Shown here piece by piece: positions 41,008-51,548 of a DNA stretch of 64,000 nt. The stretch comes from Cliona cf. orientalis (taxonomy: Eukaryota > Porifera > Demospongiae > Clionaida > Clionaidae), in NCBI GenBank assembly GCA_963930775.1, contig OZ005702.1:4960001-5024000 (forward strand), written 5' to 3'. A program made the position numbers and the translations under genes. The notes beneath the pieces are model-generated. The model was given only the letters and a program-made list of their open reading frames with translations, did not search any database and was not told where the DNA came from. The first letter of the stretch is position 1; the number at the start of each line of letters is the position of its first letter.

Positions 41008-43300
41008 GTGTTTGATAACAGCTCTACACGATGCAAATAGAGTAGACTTGATTGATGAATTACGTGTAGTAACATTTGAACAAATACCAACACGCCAACC
41101 TCTGATTCAGCTGGCTAAACATGATCTTGACTGGTACGGTAGCTACCTAAAGAAGCAGTACATGGACATCCTCTTCACCCTACAAGTATCTGCCAACAAA
41201 TGGCTCCCTTCACCAACACAAAAAATCTTCAACCTGGCCATCATCAAGAAAGAAAAGATTCAAATAGGAAGAATTGACGATGAATTTGTCCACAAGACTA
41301 TCAGGGGACAAGTTGATGACATTCTTCTAGAGAAGTCCCCCATAGAACTGAAAGATATCTTCAAGAATATTGAAGAAGAGAGAAAGGTGATTCTAATAGA
41401 CGGTGCTCCAGGTAGTGGGAAGAGCACACTGACTTTATACATCTGTGAGCAATGGGGCAGAGGAGAGCTATTTAATGAATTCACTGTTGTGATACTTGTT
41501 CAGTTACGAGACCCAAGAGTACAGAGTGCACTATCGATTACTGACTTGCTTCCGTGTGAAAGTCGCTCAATTGCTGAACAGGTTGCTACAGAGATTATGG
41601 CTGTCAAAGGCAGTGGTGTTCTCTGGATACTGGATGGGTTTGACGAGCTACCATCACATCTGCAGAAAGACTCGATCATCGGTACACTGATCAGACCAAA
41701 CCTTTACCAGGAGAACCCATTATCAAAAACTACAGTGATGGTAACTTCTCGTCCAATTTCATCTGGTGACCTTTGCCCTGTGGTCTCCTCACAAACTGAA
41801 GTATTAGGGTTCACTGCTGAGGAGCAGAGACTATTCTTTACCGAGTGTCTCAACAATGATACAAAAGCTGTGGAGACTCTAATGGAGAGGCTTAGCAGTA
41901 ATCCAGCCATGGAGGGCAGCTGCTAGCTACCTTCCTCTGAATGCTTCCATTGTAGTCCATCTTTTCCTAACAGATGGATCCCTCCCTTCCACTATTTATG
42001 GCATATTTTCTTCCCTAGTCCAGCACTGTCTCTCTCGCTATCTTCACGAACGACAGGGAGTATCTCAAACGCTAGCCAGTTTTGAATCATTCGATGAACT
42101 TCCTGATGAACTGCATTCTTCTTTTAACCAGCTCTGTAAACTAGCATTCACTGGTGCTTGGGACAATATAGTGACTTTTCTAGCAGTGATATAGAAGCGT
42201 TAGGATCTTCAGACAAGATTTATGAGCTTGGTCTACTGCAGGCTGCACCTAGTATTGTTTCTCATGGTAGATCAGTTTATCACAACTTTCTACATTTGTC
42301 TGTTCAGGAGATGCTAGCTGCAGTTCATATATCTCGAATGCCAGCCAGTGAGCAGATCTCAACATTTGACTCCATATTCAATGATTCCAGCACTCGATTT
42401 AGTGCAGTGCTTCCGTTTTATGCAGCCATCACAAAGCTTCGTACATCAAGGCCTCTCCTCAGCTTAGTACCACGTTTCTTGCGTCCTGTCCCTGTAAGTA
42501 TTTATGATCTTGTTAGGAAAATTATTCAAAAAGACTCTAGGGCTCTTTTAGTATCACTTTTGAACTGCTTGTATGAGGCTCAGGACACTGACTTATGCAG
42601 GTACATAGGAGAACAGCTTAGAGACAATCTATCATTTTTGGATAAGTTACGTGGGTCTGAACCTGAGCTTTATCTTCTTGGTATGTCACTCTTACCCCAA
42701 GACTGCCTCTCCATTGGCTACTTCCTGGCTTCCATTGCTATTAGTTATAAAGGCAGATTCTCAGTTTGCCTTGGTGGCCCTTATTCTCTAAGTGATACTA
42801 ACATGAAGATCCTCATGCAAAGTCTTTGCAGGAGCCTGGATTCTCAGAGTGGAATAACTGGTCACCTTGATATGGACACATGGACCAATGAGATCACTGG
42901 AGTAGGGGCTTCATACATAGCTGAGGCATTGAGAACTACTAGAGCATTGAGGAAGCTGAAGCTAGAGGACAGTCCAATTGGTGATGAAGGACTACAGTAC
43001 ATTGCAGAGGCCCTAACAACCAACACAACACTTACTGAACTAATTCTATTCTCATGCGGACTAAGAATCACAGAGGAGAGTGGTCCAGCACTCACTGAAA
43101 TGTTGCAGCGAAACAAAACTTTGAGAAAACTTAATTTGTCATTTAATGAAGCCATATCAGACAATGCAGCATTGTTTTTCTTAGAGGGTCTCAAGAGGAA
43201 CAACACTCTCAAAACATTGAGTTTGGGCTATTGTGGCATCACAAGTGAAGGCGTTCGTTTGATTCAGAGTAGCACCTCAACATGCAAGATAATCAAATAA
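41008..43300 (+). pseudogene. NLR-B exon 2: Death end, NACHT, LRRs (4-nt insertion with stop, later 1-nt deletion)
   Basis: TTCAG is followed by CLITALHDANRVDLIDE, NACHT with GAPGSGKST, VLWILDGFDELP and VTSRPIS. After GSC the sequence CTGCTAGCTACC has a 4-bp tandem duplication (GCTA) compared with CTGCTACC in NLR-A, giving TAG at 41924-41926. A missing base at about 42173-42181 returns to the original frame, which stays open to 43300 through the LRRs (LRKLKLEDSPIGDEGLQYIA, LRKLNLSFNEAISDN). If both differences are real, only a Death-NACHT fragment would be made. Confidence 0.8.
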
Positions 43301-43438
43301 AATTATAGCTATTTAGTATTTATAGTATCTCAATATGCAAGATACACCAGGACAAATAATGCCACAGGACAAAATTTAACAATACATCACACCACAGGAA
43401 ATGTCACACATGCACCATACAGAAAAGGGTTCAGTATC

Positions 43439-43622
43439 ATGAGTTATGTAGAGAGAGCTTGGATCTGTGTGTCCCAACCAGCTGATCTGATATCTTGGAC
43501 TGGAGCATTAAAGAACGTGGACCAGAAAATTGTGGAAAACGTATGTTCTACATCTAGTGTACATGTATGTATATGTTGTGTATCATCGGTATACGCACTC
43601 CATATTCCCACCCCCCCATAAC

Positions 43623-43672
<50 letters not shown>

Positions 43673-44160
43673 CAGTTACATAACATTAATGAGATCAATA
43701 GTATTGTACTTAATATTTAATGAGATGCATAGTTGAGTGGATCCCAATTAGCTCATTTATTTTGTCTTTCATCATCTATAATCATCTCTACAGTCAGTCA
43801 AATTAGCTTGTTCATTAACTTTCTCATCATCTATAATCAATTGGCCTTTCGTTGCTAGGCAACTACAAAACAATACATATTACACAATGTCATACTAATT
43901 GTGCACATACACGGATGTTCATGTGCACATATAATACACCTAATACCCACAGGTGAGAGGAGCAGCACTGTGGCTGACTGGGGGACTCTACTACTATTAA
44001 TGCCCCGGCACTAACAGCTAGGGAGGTGCTGGTATTGCTGACAGTTCCACAACTGGCCTGGGGGTCGGCAATTCCCTCGAGTCAGCAGGAGATCACTAAA
44101 GGAACTCCTAGATCAAGAAGAGAACCTGCTCAAGTCAAAACGTGTCCATCAAATCTCCCC
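43439..44160 (+). other. Exon-like stretches of an unidentified gene
   Basis: 43439-43540 reads CVSQPADLISWTGALKNVDQ and KIVENV before a GTATGT. From 43953, after CCACAG, come VRGAALWLTGGLYYY and, in another frame, REVLVLLTVPQLAWGSAIPS. The second piece ends at a CCAA|GTGAGT donor at about 44160. The frames do not join without a shift, so a decayed gene is likely. An (AC)n tract lies at 43622-43672. Confidence 0.35.
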
Positions 44161-44570
44161 AAGTGAGTTAGATATCCTAACACATGGAAATGAGATGCAG
44201 TGTCCATGGACCCCAATTTTCCTATTCTCTCAGCTTAGCGATTAATAAAGGATTGTGTGTGTCCAGTGTTGTCTGAGGAAGGTGGTCTTGGCCTCCTGGG
44301 GGGACATGCTTCTCTAGGAAATTTAATACAAGACTACAGCTACTTGTGGCACAGTATTCCACTTGTCCTGCGGTGTGAAGGGTGGGGGATCCCAGGGTGC
44401 CCCCTCCTCTGTATTAATCCCTGTTCCTAATGATCAGTCTCAGCTTACGTACATGTACATTGTAGCTAGCTAGATGACCCACTATCTGTGTCAACTAAGT
44501 GAGTCAGGAAAACATGTGTTCCGCACCTAAGGCCAACTCTTGACACCTTATACATGTTTACCCTCTTATT

Positions 44571-44902
44571 CAGTGGCGTATCTAGCATGGAGCTCAGGGT
44601 GCTGGAGCACCCCCCTCAGCTCCGGCAGAACAGCCAGCTCAGTACCTCAGCGGCACAAACATTGTCAATGATAATCGATAATTGGCAGCTCCTACCAACA
44701 ATAAACTTACTGGCCTCTAAATTTCGCTCCTTAAACAGCGTTTTCTCATCATCACTAGGCCTAAAACAGCCTTCTTTGTCAGCCAGCTATCTTCAAGAAC
44801 GCGTAAACGAGGGGCGTGGCTAAAAATTTTGCGCGCGCGCGCGCTTCGCGCGCGATCGACCTAGTTAGCACCTCCCTCCTTCAAATCCTGGATACGCCAC
44901 TG
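44571..44902. mobile_element. hAT-like MITE (CAGTGGCGTATC ends)
   Basis: Starts CAGTGGCGTATCTAG and ends GGATACGCCACTG, with TTATT on both sides. A GCGCGCGCGCGCTTCGCGCGCG hairpin-like stretch lies at about 44830. It sits inside the block paralogous to 36.1-37.4 kb, where no such element is present. Confidence 0.85.
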
Positions 44903-45060
44903 TTATTGCCTTATACCCTATTTCCTCTACATGTGTACATATACATGTGTTTGGGGTAGCCTTATGATGATTGTGTACAGCCATGGTATTCTCAGTACAT
45001 GCTTATGGTCAATCTGTTATCATGAGTCATTCCTTTGCTGTGTGTGCATAATTATGTGTA

Positions 45061-45380
45061 GGTCAGAGAAGAGTGATGCAATACAGTGCCATGGATCAAA
45101 TTGTTAGTGAACTCTTTTCCGCTCTCCGATCCTTGAACTCCAGTGCTCAAGTTAAGCTTCTTGGCTCGATGACTCCTTCAGTAACCAGTCTCATCACTAC
45201 TAGTAATTCTTCTCAGAAACTGAGCAATGGAACTCATTTTCATCAGCTTTCCTCTTCAAATATGCCTCCTCTTCTTCCCAAACACCCATCAGGCAGTCGA
45301 TTGTCTCACGAAATCATCACCATTGGAGATTCTCCCGTCACTAAGAATCCTCCCCCCACTCCCTCTACTGGTTTAACAGG
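45061..45380 (+). CDS. Unidentified Ser-rich exon, longer copy
   Basis: After GTGTAG the frame reads MDQIVSELFSALRSLNSSAQ, SSQKLSNGTHFHQLSSSN, RLSHEIITIGDSPVTKNPP and ends at ACAG|GTGTAC. The composition (Ser, Asn, Pro) suggests a disordered region. It lies directly upstream of the NLR-C promoter on the same strand. I do not recognise the family. Confidence 0.45.
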
Positions 45381-45698
45381 TGTACAGTCACTTGCTCCAC
45401 ATCGATCATTGCTATTGGTTATCACTCATGAACAAAATTCCCAGTATTCATATATAATATTATTGCTGTGTCAGCCAACATTCCTTGCTTCCAATCAATC
45501 AATGATAATCCACTGGGCATACAATAATTGTTGCTTAGTACTGTAAAATACATTATGGTCACTTCCGTCATTTTATTAATAATTATTCATTCTATAGCCA
45601 AATATTTTCAGTTCAATCACTTCCTGTTCAGTAACCAGATAATAATATTATACTGTCATGCGCATAAAATTTTATACCTTGCAATTGGGCTGCAGAAC

Positions 45699-45734
45699 GA
45701 GCCCCACCTACCTTTACATAACATCACATGATCA
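45699..45734 (+). promoter_or_regulatory. Conserved NLR upstream block, NLR-C copy
   Basis: GAGCCCCACCTACCTTTACA then TAACATCACATGATCA, 190 bp upstream of the NLR-C start. A second ATCACGTGATC (CACGTG palindrome) follows at about 45771. Confidence 0.6.
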
Positions 45735-45888
45735 ACAAATTACAAAATTAATAGAACCGGATCTATGTACTATCACGTGATCTAATCACAAAAATCTCCT
45801 AAGCGCTTGAGCTAGTTACATCTCTTTCAAGTGAAAAAGAACTCTCCTGTTCGAAGATCAACTCTCGTTACCTGGTCCACACGTAAAG

Positions 45889-46226
45889 ATGGCATCTAAA
45901 CCGTCCCCTGAACTCAACGCGATCACGATTCGAACTCCCGATCTTATGCTAGAGTTGTCGAATGAACCGCTGGCCATGGGCGTGGCAGGGTTACTTCTCA
46001 GCAAAGGTTTCCTTTCAGGGGAGATTATATCGAAGATGCTGGGTATCACTCACACAGAGAAAGCAACCATTCTGATTGAAGCAATAAGAAATAAAATAGA
46101 GTTGGCTCCGTCAAAGTTCACGGAGCTCCTTGAGATTCTATCAGAGATGGAGTGTGCTAAAGAAGTTGTGGAGAGCCTGAGCTCTGCCTACCAAAGTGAG
46201 TTGCATAGCAGATTAGGCCACACAAA
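45889..46226 (+). CDS. NLR-C exon 1, CARD-like domain
   Basis: The ATG follows CACGTAAAG. The exon encodes about 112 residues of mostly helical sequence: LLLSKGFLSGEIISKMLGIT, EKATILIEAIRNKIELAPSK and FTELLEILSEMECAKEVVES. The pattern L…G.hS…h..hL….ha..Lh..h..+I…P..F..hL.hL matches CARD domains, which recruit partners by CARD-CARD contact. NLR-A and NLR-B have no such exon. The donor AA|GTAAAT gives phase 2, which fits the acceptor at 47819. Without splicing the frame would end at the TAA overlapping the donor. Confidence 0.7.
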
Positions 46227-46349
46227 GTAAATATTTTGTTGCTCGTCCTATAGAAATTTATATAAACTTACACAGGGGGCACGGTTGATTTTGATTGCTG
46301 TCAGAGCCAAAACACTGAGCATAAGCGAACCTTGCACACGTCTGCATGC

Positions 46350-46700
46350 TAGTCTCGCGCAGCCAGACTCTTACACCTCGGGAGGGGGAGGGAGAGAGTC
46401 TGATAAAGTGCTATACATCGCGTTGTCCCAGCGCCTGGTATGCATATGAGGCGCGACCAATCAGATTACATCTTTATGGCATTACATAGTTTGCAGTGGC
46501 ATATCCGACTGTGAACAGACGAGCTACTATTGCGCAAGCATGTTTATTCTCCGTTCACAATCGGATATGCCACCGCAAACTAAAGATGCAATCTGATTGG
46601 TTGTGGCCCGTACGAGGCGCTGGGACAACTCGATGTATAGCACTTTACCAGACTCTCTCCCTCCCCTCCTGAGGTGTAAGAGTCTGGCTGCACGAGACTA
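46350..46700. mobile_element. Foldback MITE with 9-bp target duplication
   Basis: TAGTCTCGCGCAGCCAGACT … and its inverse AGTCTGGCTGCACGAGACTA continue as arms of about 150 bp. These include GGAGGGAGAGAGTCTG, CAATCAGATT and CGGATATGCCAC inverted pairs. TCTGCATGC stands directly on both sides (46341-46349 and 46701-46709). Nine bases suit the Mutator-like superfamily. Confidence 0.85.
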
Positions 46701-46709
46701 TCTGCATGC

Positions 46710-47818
46710 AGGGTATTGATTATGTATGGAGCACTCTTACCACATGCGCAGGGCCGGAGAAAGCAATTTTTATGTTGTCAGCTAGCTGGGTAGTGGCGTG
46801 TGTAAGCATGCTGAAAGTAGTGGGGTCTGGGAGCATGCTCCCCCAGGAAAAGTTTGAAGTTTACAGTCTCAGGGTTTGCTTTTGGTAGCTTCTGAGTCCC
46901 ATTTTAACAGCCAGACACACTTTAGCTTCAAGATATCCAAGATTCGAAAATTTACAGCTAATTCCTTTAAAGGCACTCAAATGAGCTCAGTGTACAGATA
47001 GCACTAGTGGCAAATAACTAGCTATGATCCCATGGCCTATGTGGCTCACTTTAAAGTAAGTGACCGAGCTTAAATTTAGAAGACTTTAAATATTTGTGTA
47101 CTAGAGCCAAGATAGTGATACATTAGTAAAGTCTGGAGAAGCTAAGTCTCAACAACCTTCCGTTCAAATCATGAAGCGGCATGCGAGTTATTTGATGACC
47201 TTTACCACACAATTGATAGAAGTAACGATCATTACCTATCCAAACTATGAATAAATGGTCTGGTTATGGCCTGACCAACCAGACCAGCTCCGCCGGCCCT
47301 GATGCACAATAAATAATCATTTTGCTGGGAATGGGCTCTGTACCCACCAGAATCTGGCTAAGGCCATCAAACTAAGAAATGGTTTGTGTCTATATGGGGT
47401 CTAGTAGTCTTCATCTGTCTTGTGTTGAGCTCCAGGCATTTTTAGATAATTGAGGGTGCTGTATCTCACTACCTTTGTGAAATTTACCTTGAAGCACTGA
47501 CCCACCCTTCAGAGCCGTTCATGTTCTATTTAGGATGACGTAATCGGGTGAAGAAAAACTGACCCCTCAGTGTAGACTGTAGAACCAACAGGACATGTTT
47601 AAGCAATGACCCTGTGCCCTATCATGATATTTTCTCAAATTATATCAGAAATAGACGAAAGTGCGCACGGCTGGGGGATTAGAAACAAACAATTTACTTT
47701 GTGTGGCCTTGTATCAGGGGTTGGATATACATGGTATATACAAAGAGGCTTTACTATGTTAGCCATTTAGCTAGATCTGTCAGATCACCTTACTACCATA
47801 CTCAGCTATTCAGCTCAG
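46710..47818 (+). other. Remainder of NLR-C intron 1
   Basis: A decayed part of the CAGGGTTTCATTTAGG element lies at about 46810-46890 (GCATGCTCCCCCAGGAAAA). The rest shows no gene or clear repeat. Confidence 0.6.
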
Positions 47819-47988
47819 CAGTGGTGATGTCAGTCAAGGGTTGGAACCAAGCTGCCCAGTGGCGGAGGAGGCAGGAAATCAAGAGGCTGAGTTGAAAAAT
47901 GGTGCAGGAGCTCTTGAACTGTATCGACCTGAAAGTCAAATGTCAGAATCAGCTCCTGATACCTCACACGAGTCACGTCTGAAATCAG
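47819..47988 (+). CDS. NLR-C exon 2, acidic linker
   Basis: The exon joins in phase at both ends: the C at 47819 completes the codon left by exon 1, and TCAG|GTACAG leaves phase 1. It encodes a polar, disordered-looking linker (VAEEAGNQEAELKNGAG, SQMSESAPDTSHESRLKS). The call rests on splice phase and lack of stops. Confidence 0.6.
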
Positions 47989-48412
47989 GTACAGTCAATT
48001 CATGGAGAATTTGAATTTGGGGGGAGGGAGGATTAAAGCATGCTCAATAGGAGGATCTATACCTCTCAGAAATGTTTTACATCTTCTATTAGTGATATCT
48101 GGTACTGTGGACTACATCAAGCAATTCTCCGAGGGGGGAGGGGGAGGGGGTGGCGGGGGTGGGCAGTTACGTGAGTCAGAGGGGGTCTAGGTGTGCTGCA
48201 CCTTCCATATTAATCTCTGTCACTATATATGACATTTTTGACCATGGGGAGCAAAAAATTGCCTGATATGTTTTTAATTCTAAAAAAGACTGAGGACAAA
48301 CGACACTACCTACTTTCACATGTACATGCACGTGTAGCCTTGTCCTCCTTGGCTCCTTCCAGCCTTCACCCAAATTTCTGCTCTTATGTTCGCCATATGT
48401 TTGTATCTTCAG

Positions 48413-48748
48413 AGCCAAACCAAGCTAATGGAGTGAAGTTGAGTGAAAAGGACCTTGTTCACCTCATGCGACTGCTCTGGAGTTACAGCATTAAATGGGA
48501 GATGATTGGTCTCAGTCTTGGATTCATCCTACGTGAATTAAAAACCATATCTGGTATGCCTAAACTATTTGTAGGGGCTCCAGTGAGCTACCTGCAAGAG
48601 CTGCTTAGTCAGTGGGTCCAATGGCCGACAGCTGACCACCCCAGTCATCCAACTCTAGGAGCACTATGCACAGCATTACGCAGCTCTCTTGTTGGTCTGG
48701 GTAGCCTGGCTGAGGAGGTGGAAAAGGAAATGAAGCAATGTGCCACAG
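48413..48748 (+). CDS. NLR-C exon 3, Death domain
   Basis: CTTCAG is followed in phase by PNQANGVKLSEKDLVHLMRL, then IKWEMIGLSLGFILRELKTI, YLQELLSQWVQWP and TLGALCTALRSSLVGLGSLA. The W..hG..LGh…L..I…..LL..hL..W……TL..L..AL pattern is that of a Death domain. It is a different Death-domain type from that of NLR-A and NLR-B. The donor CACAG|GTAAAC leaves phase 1, which fits the AT that opens exon 4. Confidence 0.75.
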
Positions 48749-51548
48749 GTAAACTAGTTAGTCCTCATAGCAATTAATTACTTTTAATAAGCACACTTGC
48801 TTTTAAGCACGTATTTTTTAATAAGCACATACCTACTTCCCAGTATTGTCTAATAAGCACATGCTCCCAATAAAGACAACAGTAATATTCACCGTTCGAT
48901 CAAGAGTTGTTCATGCTCTGAACAAAAACTATTCATAATGTCAAACTCCCACGCCTTTAGCATCACCATGATTCTATTAGTAAGTGTACTTGTACTCGAA
49001 CAATGAGTATAGCTGTAAGGAAATGTACCATGACATTCAGTCTGCACTAAGCCCTCCCTTTTGCTGGATTACCTTTGTGGCTGCTGTATATTGATCATAA
49101 CTATGGAGGCACGACTGCAGCAAACATGCATGACAGGTAAGGTTGATTGCTGGCTACTTATGTACTGGTCAGGATTTCATTTAGGATTTTGTCAAGGGGG
49201 GGCAAAGACTATAGTATGTTTTTCCATCTGTGAAGAATGACGTGCTCATTAACTTCATTATATTATTAGCGGGATCTGGGGGTATGCTCCCGCAGGAAAA
49301 TTTTTTAATCTTTCAACCTCTGAGACTGTTTCTGGTGGCTTCTGAGCACTCGGATGGGGAAAGTCTGTCAGTAATATCCACTGGTTACCCTCTATTTCAA
49401 GTCAGATGTTGCAAGGATGTGCATAGGATGTGTCTCCTACTGTGTGTAGCGCGAAGCTTCAGCTAATTTATGGGTTAAAAATGAGCAAAACTGCCGCTTT
49501 GGACACTTTCACCGTTTAAATCTTTATTTGTGCATGTATTGCATGTATGGATGGTGGCTACTCTCAAGGGGGGGGGGGGGGGGGGGGAGAGTGACTCTCC
49601 CCGCACCCCCCTAAATGAAACCCTGCTGGTATAATATACAATATCCCTGGGATTGGGGACACAGTGGACTGTATAAGTAGACTAGCTATACAACATGTGA
49701 GTACTTCCAGTTCGTGTCCAAGGCGTAGTATCCTCGATACAGATGGCCGAATATCATGATCAACCACAAAGATTTAGTCAAATCATTTTCAACTCTCTGG
49801 ATAACCTGATGTGAAGACTACTTAGGCATCTGGAAACAAATACCACCAGTATAATATTTGCTTGACTAATTATTACCGCGTTAATTGCAATGTTATTATC
49901 ATGATAATTGAAAATAATTATATATATTTAATAGCGTACTGTTATAGTATGAATAGCTCTGTTACAGTACTCAGACTGAGATTACCGTACCCTCATCGTA
50001 ATAATATTATTCCACTCTACGGAAGAAGTTACATTTCATCAACTATCTTCATTGCTAAGATAATGGAGCCAATTGCTCACCAATCAACTGCTATACTTTT
50101 TGCTAATTGTGGCTAGCTCAATGTTAGCTCTCTGGACACACCTGATGCCAAAGGTTTAGATCTGAGCACTTTGACCTCAAGAGTTGCCCGGTGCCGTCTT
50201 ACATCATGAGGGTGGGGGCATAAATCATAGTGAGAGGCATACATTATAGCCTGCTAACTGGTCATCCCTTTTTGTTAGCTTGCTTGCCAACATGCAGCAT
50301 TTCATGCAAGAGCTTCGTCAGGGTGGGGACATGTAGGCAGTGAGTGTGTGAGGGGAAGTGGCGTAGAGCATAGGAGTCGGTATACACTGGATCGACTCAT
50401 GCTTTATACACTATATAGCTAGTTGTTCTGTTTGTTACCATGCTAGCATGTACAGCTATACGTACCTTGCCAGTTTATATCTCAAATGAGGTGGCATTGC
50501 CATAGGATTCTTTATGGCGTTTTCAAGAATCTGGTTTATCCTTTCAGCTATATTTGCTGGCTATCTCTGCCTTCTTTACTTGCTTCTTGATAATGCAAGC
50601 TCTCGATAAACAAAGACTCAAAGTGGATGGCAAGAGGTTCACTGCTGAAATCTTTTGAAAAAGTACTATTGCATGATGTTTGAGTGCACAACATCCTCAT
50701 CACCTCATCTGTTCAAAAGTTAATGACATATACATTTGGCCCAGTTTATTGTGTTGATTTCTTGCATGTTCGACTGTGTATATATGCGAATGCTATTGAA
50801 ACATGACATCACGGGTATGATTGACAATCTGTATGGTTGTGATGGACAAGTAATATTTGCTACATATATTTTATTATTAGATTATCTGGAAGTGGAAATT
50901 AAGTTCCTAGCATTTGCATAAATGAAAGTATACTTGTATGGGTTTGGGTTTGGGTTGTCTTACTCTGCTCCCCTGTGATTAAGTTCTATTTTTGTCCACA
51001 TGAAACTTGCCAGACCTGTATCATGGTTAGTGACTTATGCTTCAAATCAGAATCATTGACCTATTAGCATCGGCATGAAAATTTATTCTGTTCCCCTGTG
51101 AAACTTGCCAGATCTGACCAGTTGCACCTTTTATTGGGATCATGAATACCATGTGTGTGAACTGTCCGTACATTTTGGATTAGAATTGAGTGGCCACACC
51201 TATCAATTGCACCGCCAGTTGATTCTGTAGCTATTACTAATTTAAAACTGCACGTGCTCGAATTCAGTATATAGGTTAGGATTCTGCCGCAAACTGATCT
51301 ATTGCTTCTATAGCATACAATGCCAAGCAGATATGTGCTTTAGAGATCTCTGTTGTAGCGTTACTGTCTTCATGCGTAATTGCAGTCATAACTATAGCTC
51401 TGCCCTGAGTGATCTGCACTTGCATGAGTAGTACCTAAACACAAAAATTAATGCAAAAATTTGGAACACGGAGTTATCCTTTTTTAATTATTAGTGTAGG
51501 GAATGTTGGCAATTCAGGTATATTGCATGCATTTCCTTTTGATTTTAG
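48749..51548 (+). other. NLR-C intron 3
   Basis: Apart from the MITE at 49170-49625, this 2.8-kb intron shows no gene. It is AT-rich with short repeats (TGAAACTTGCCAGA twice at 51002 and 51100). Confidence 0.6.
49170..49625. mobile_element. MITE with CAGGGTTTCATTTAGG ends, copy 2
   Basis: Starts CAGGATTTCATTTAGGATTTT and ends CCTAAATGAAACCCTG. It is flanked by CTGGT on both sides. A run of about 19 G lies at 49569-49587. Confidence 0.85.

Noticed and set aside
43622..43672. CRISPR-like or functional repeat array
   Set aside because: Plain (AC)n microsatellite with no spacers.
51503..51548. ATG at 51503 as the start of the large NLR
   Set aside because: The first 15 codons precede a good acceptor (GATTTTAG) and exon 3 joins in phase; homology begins only after the acceptor.
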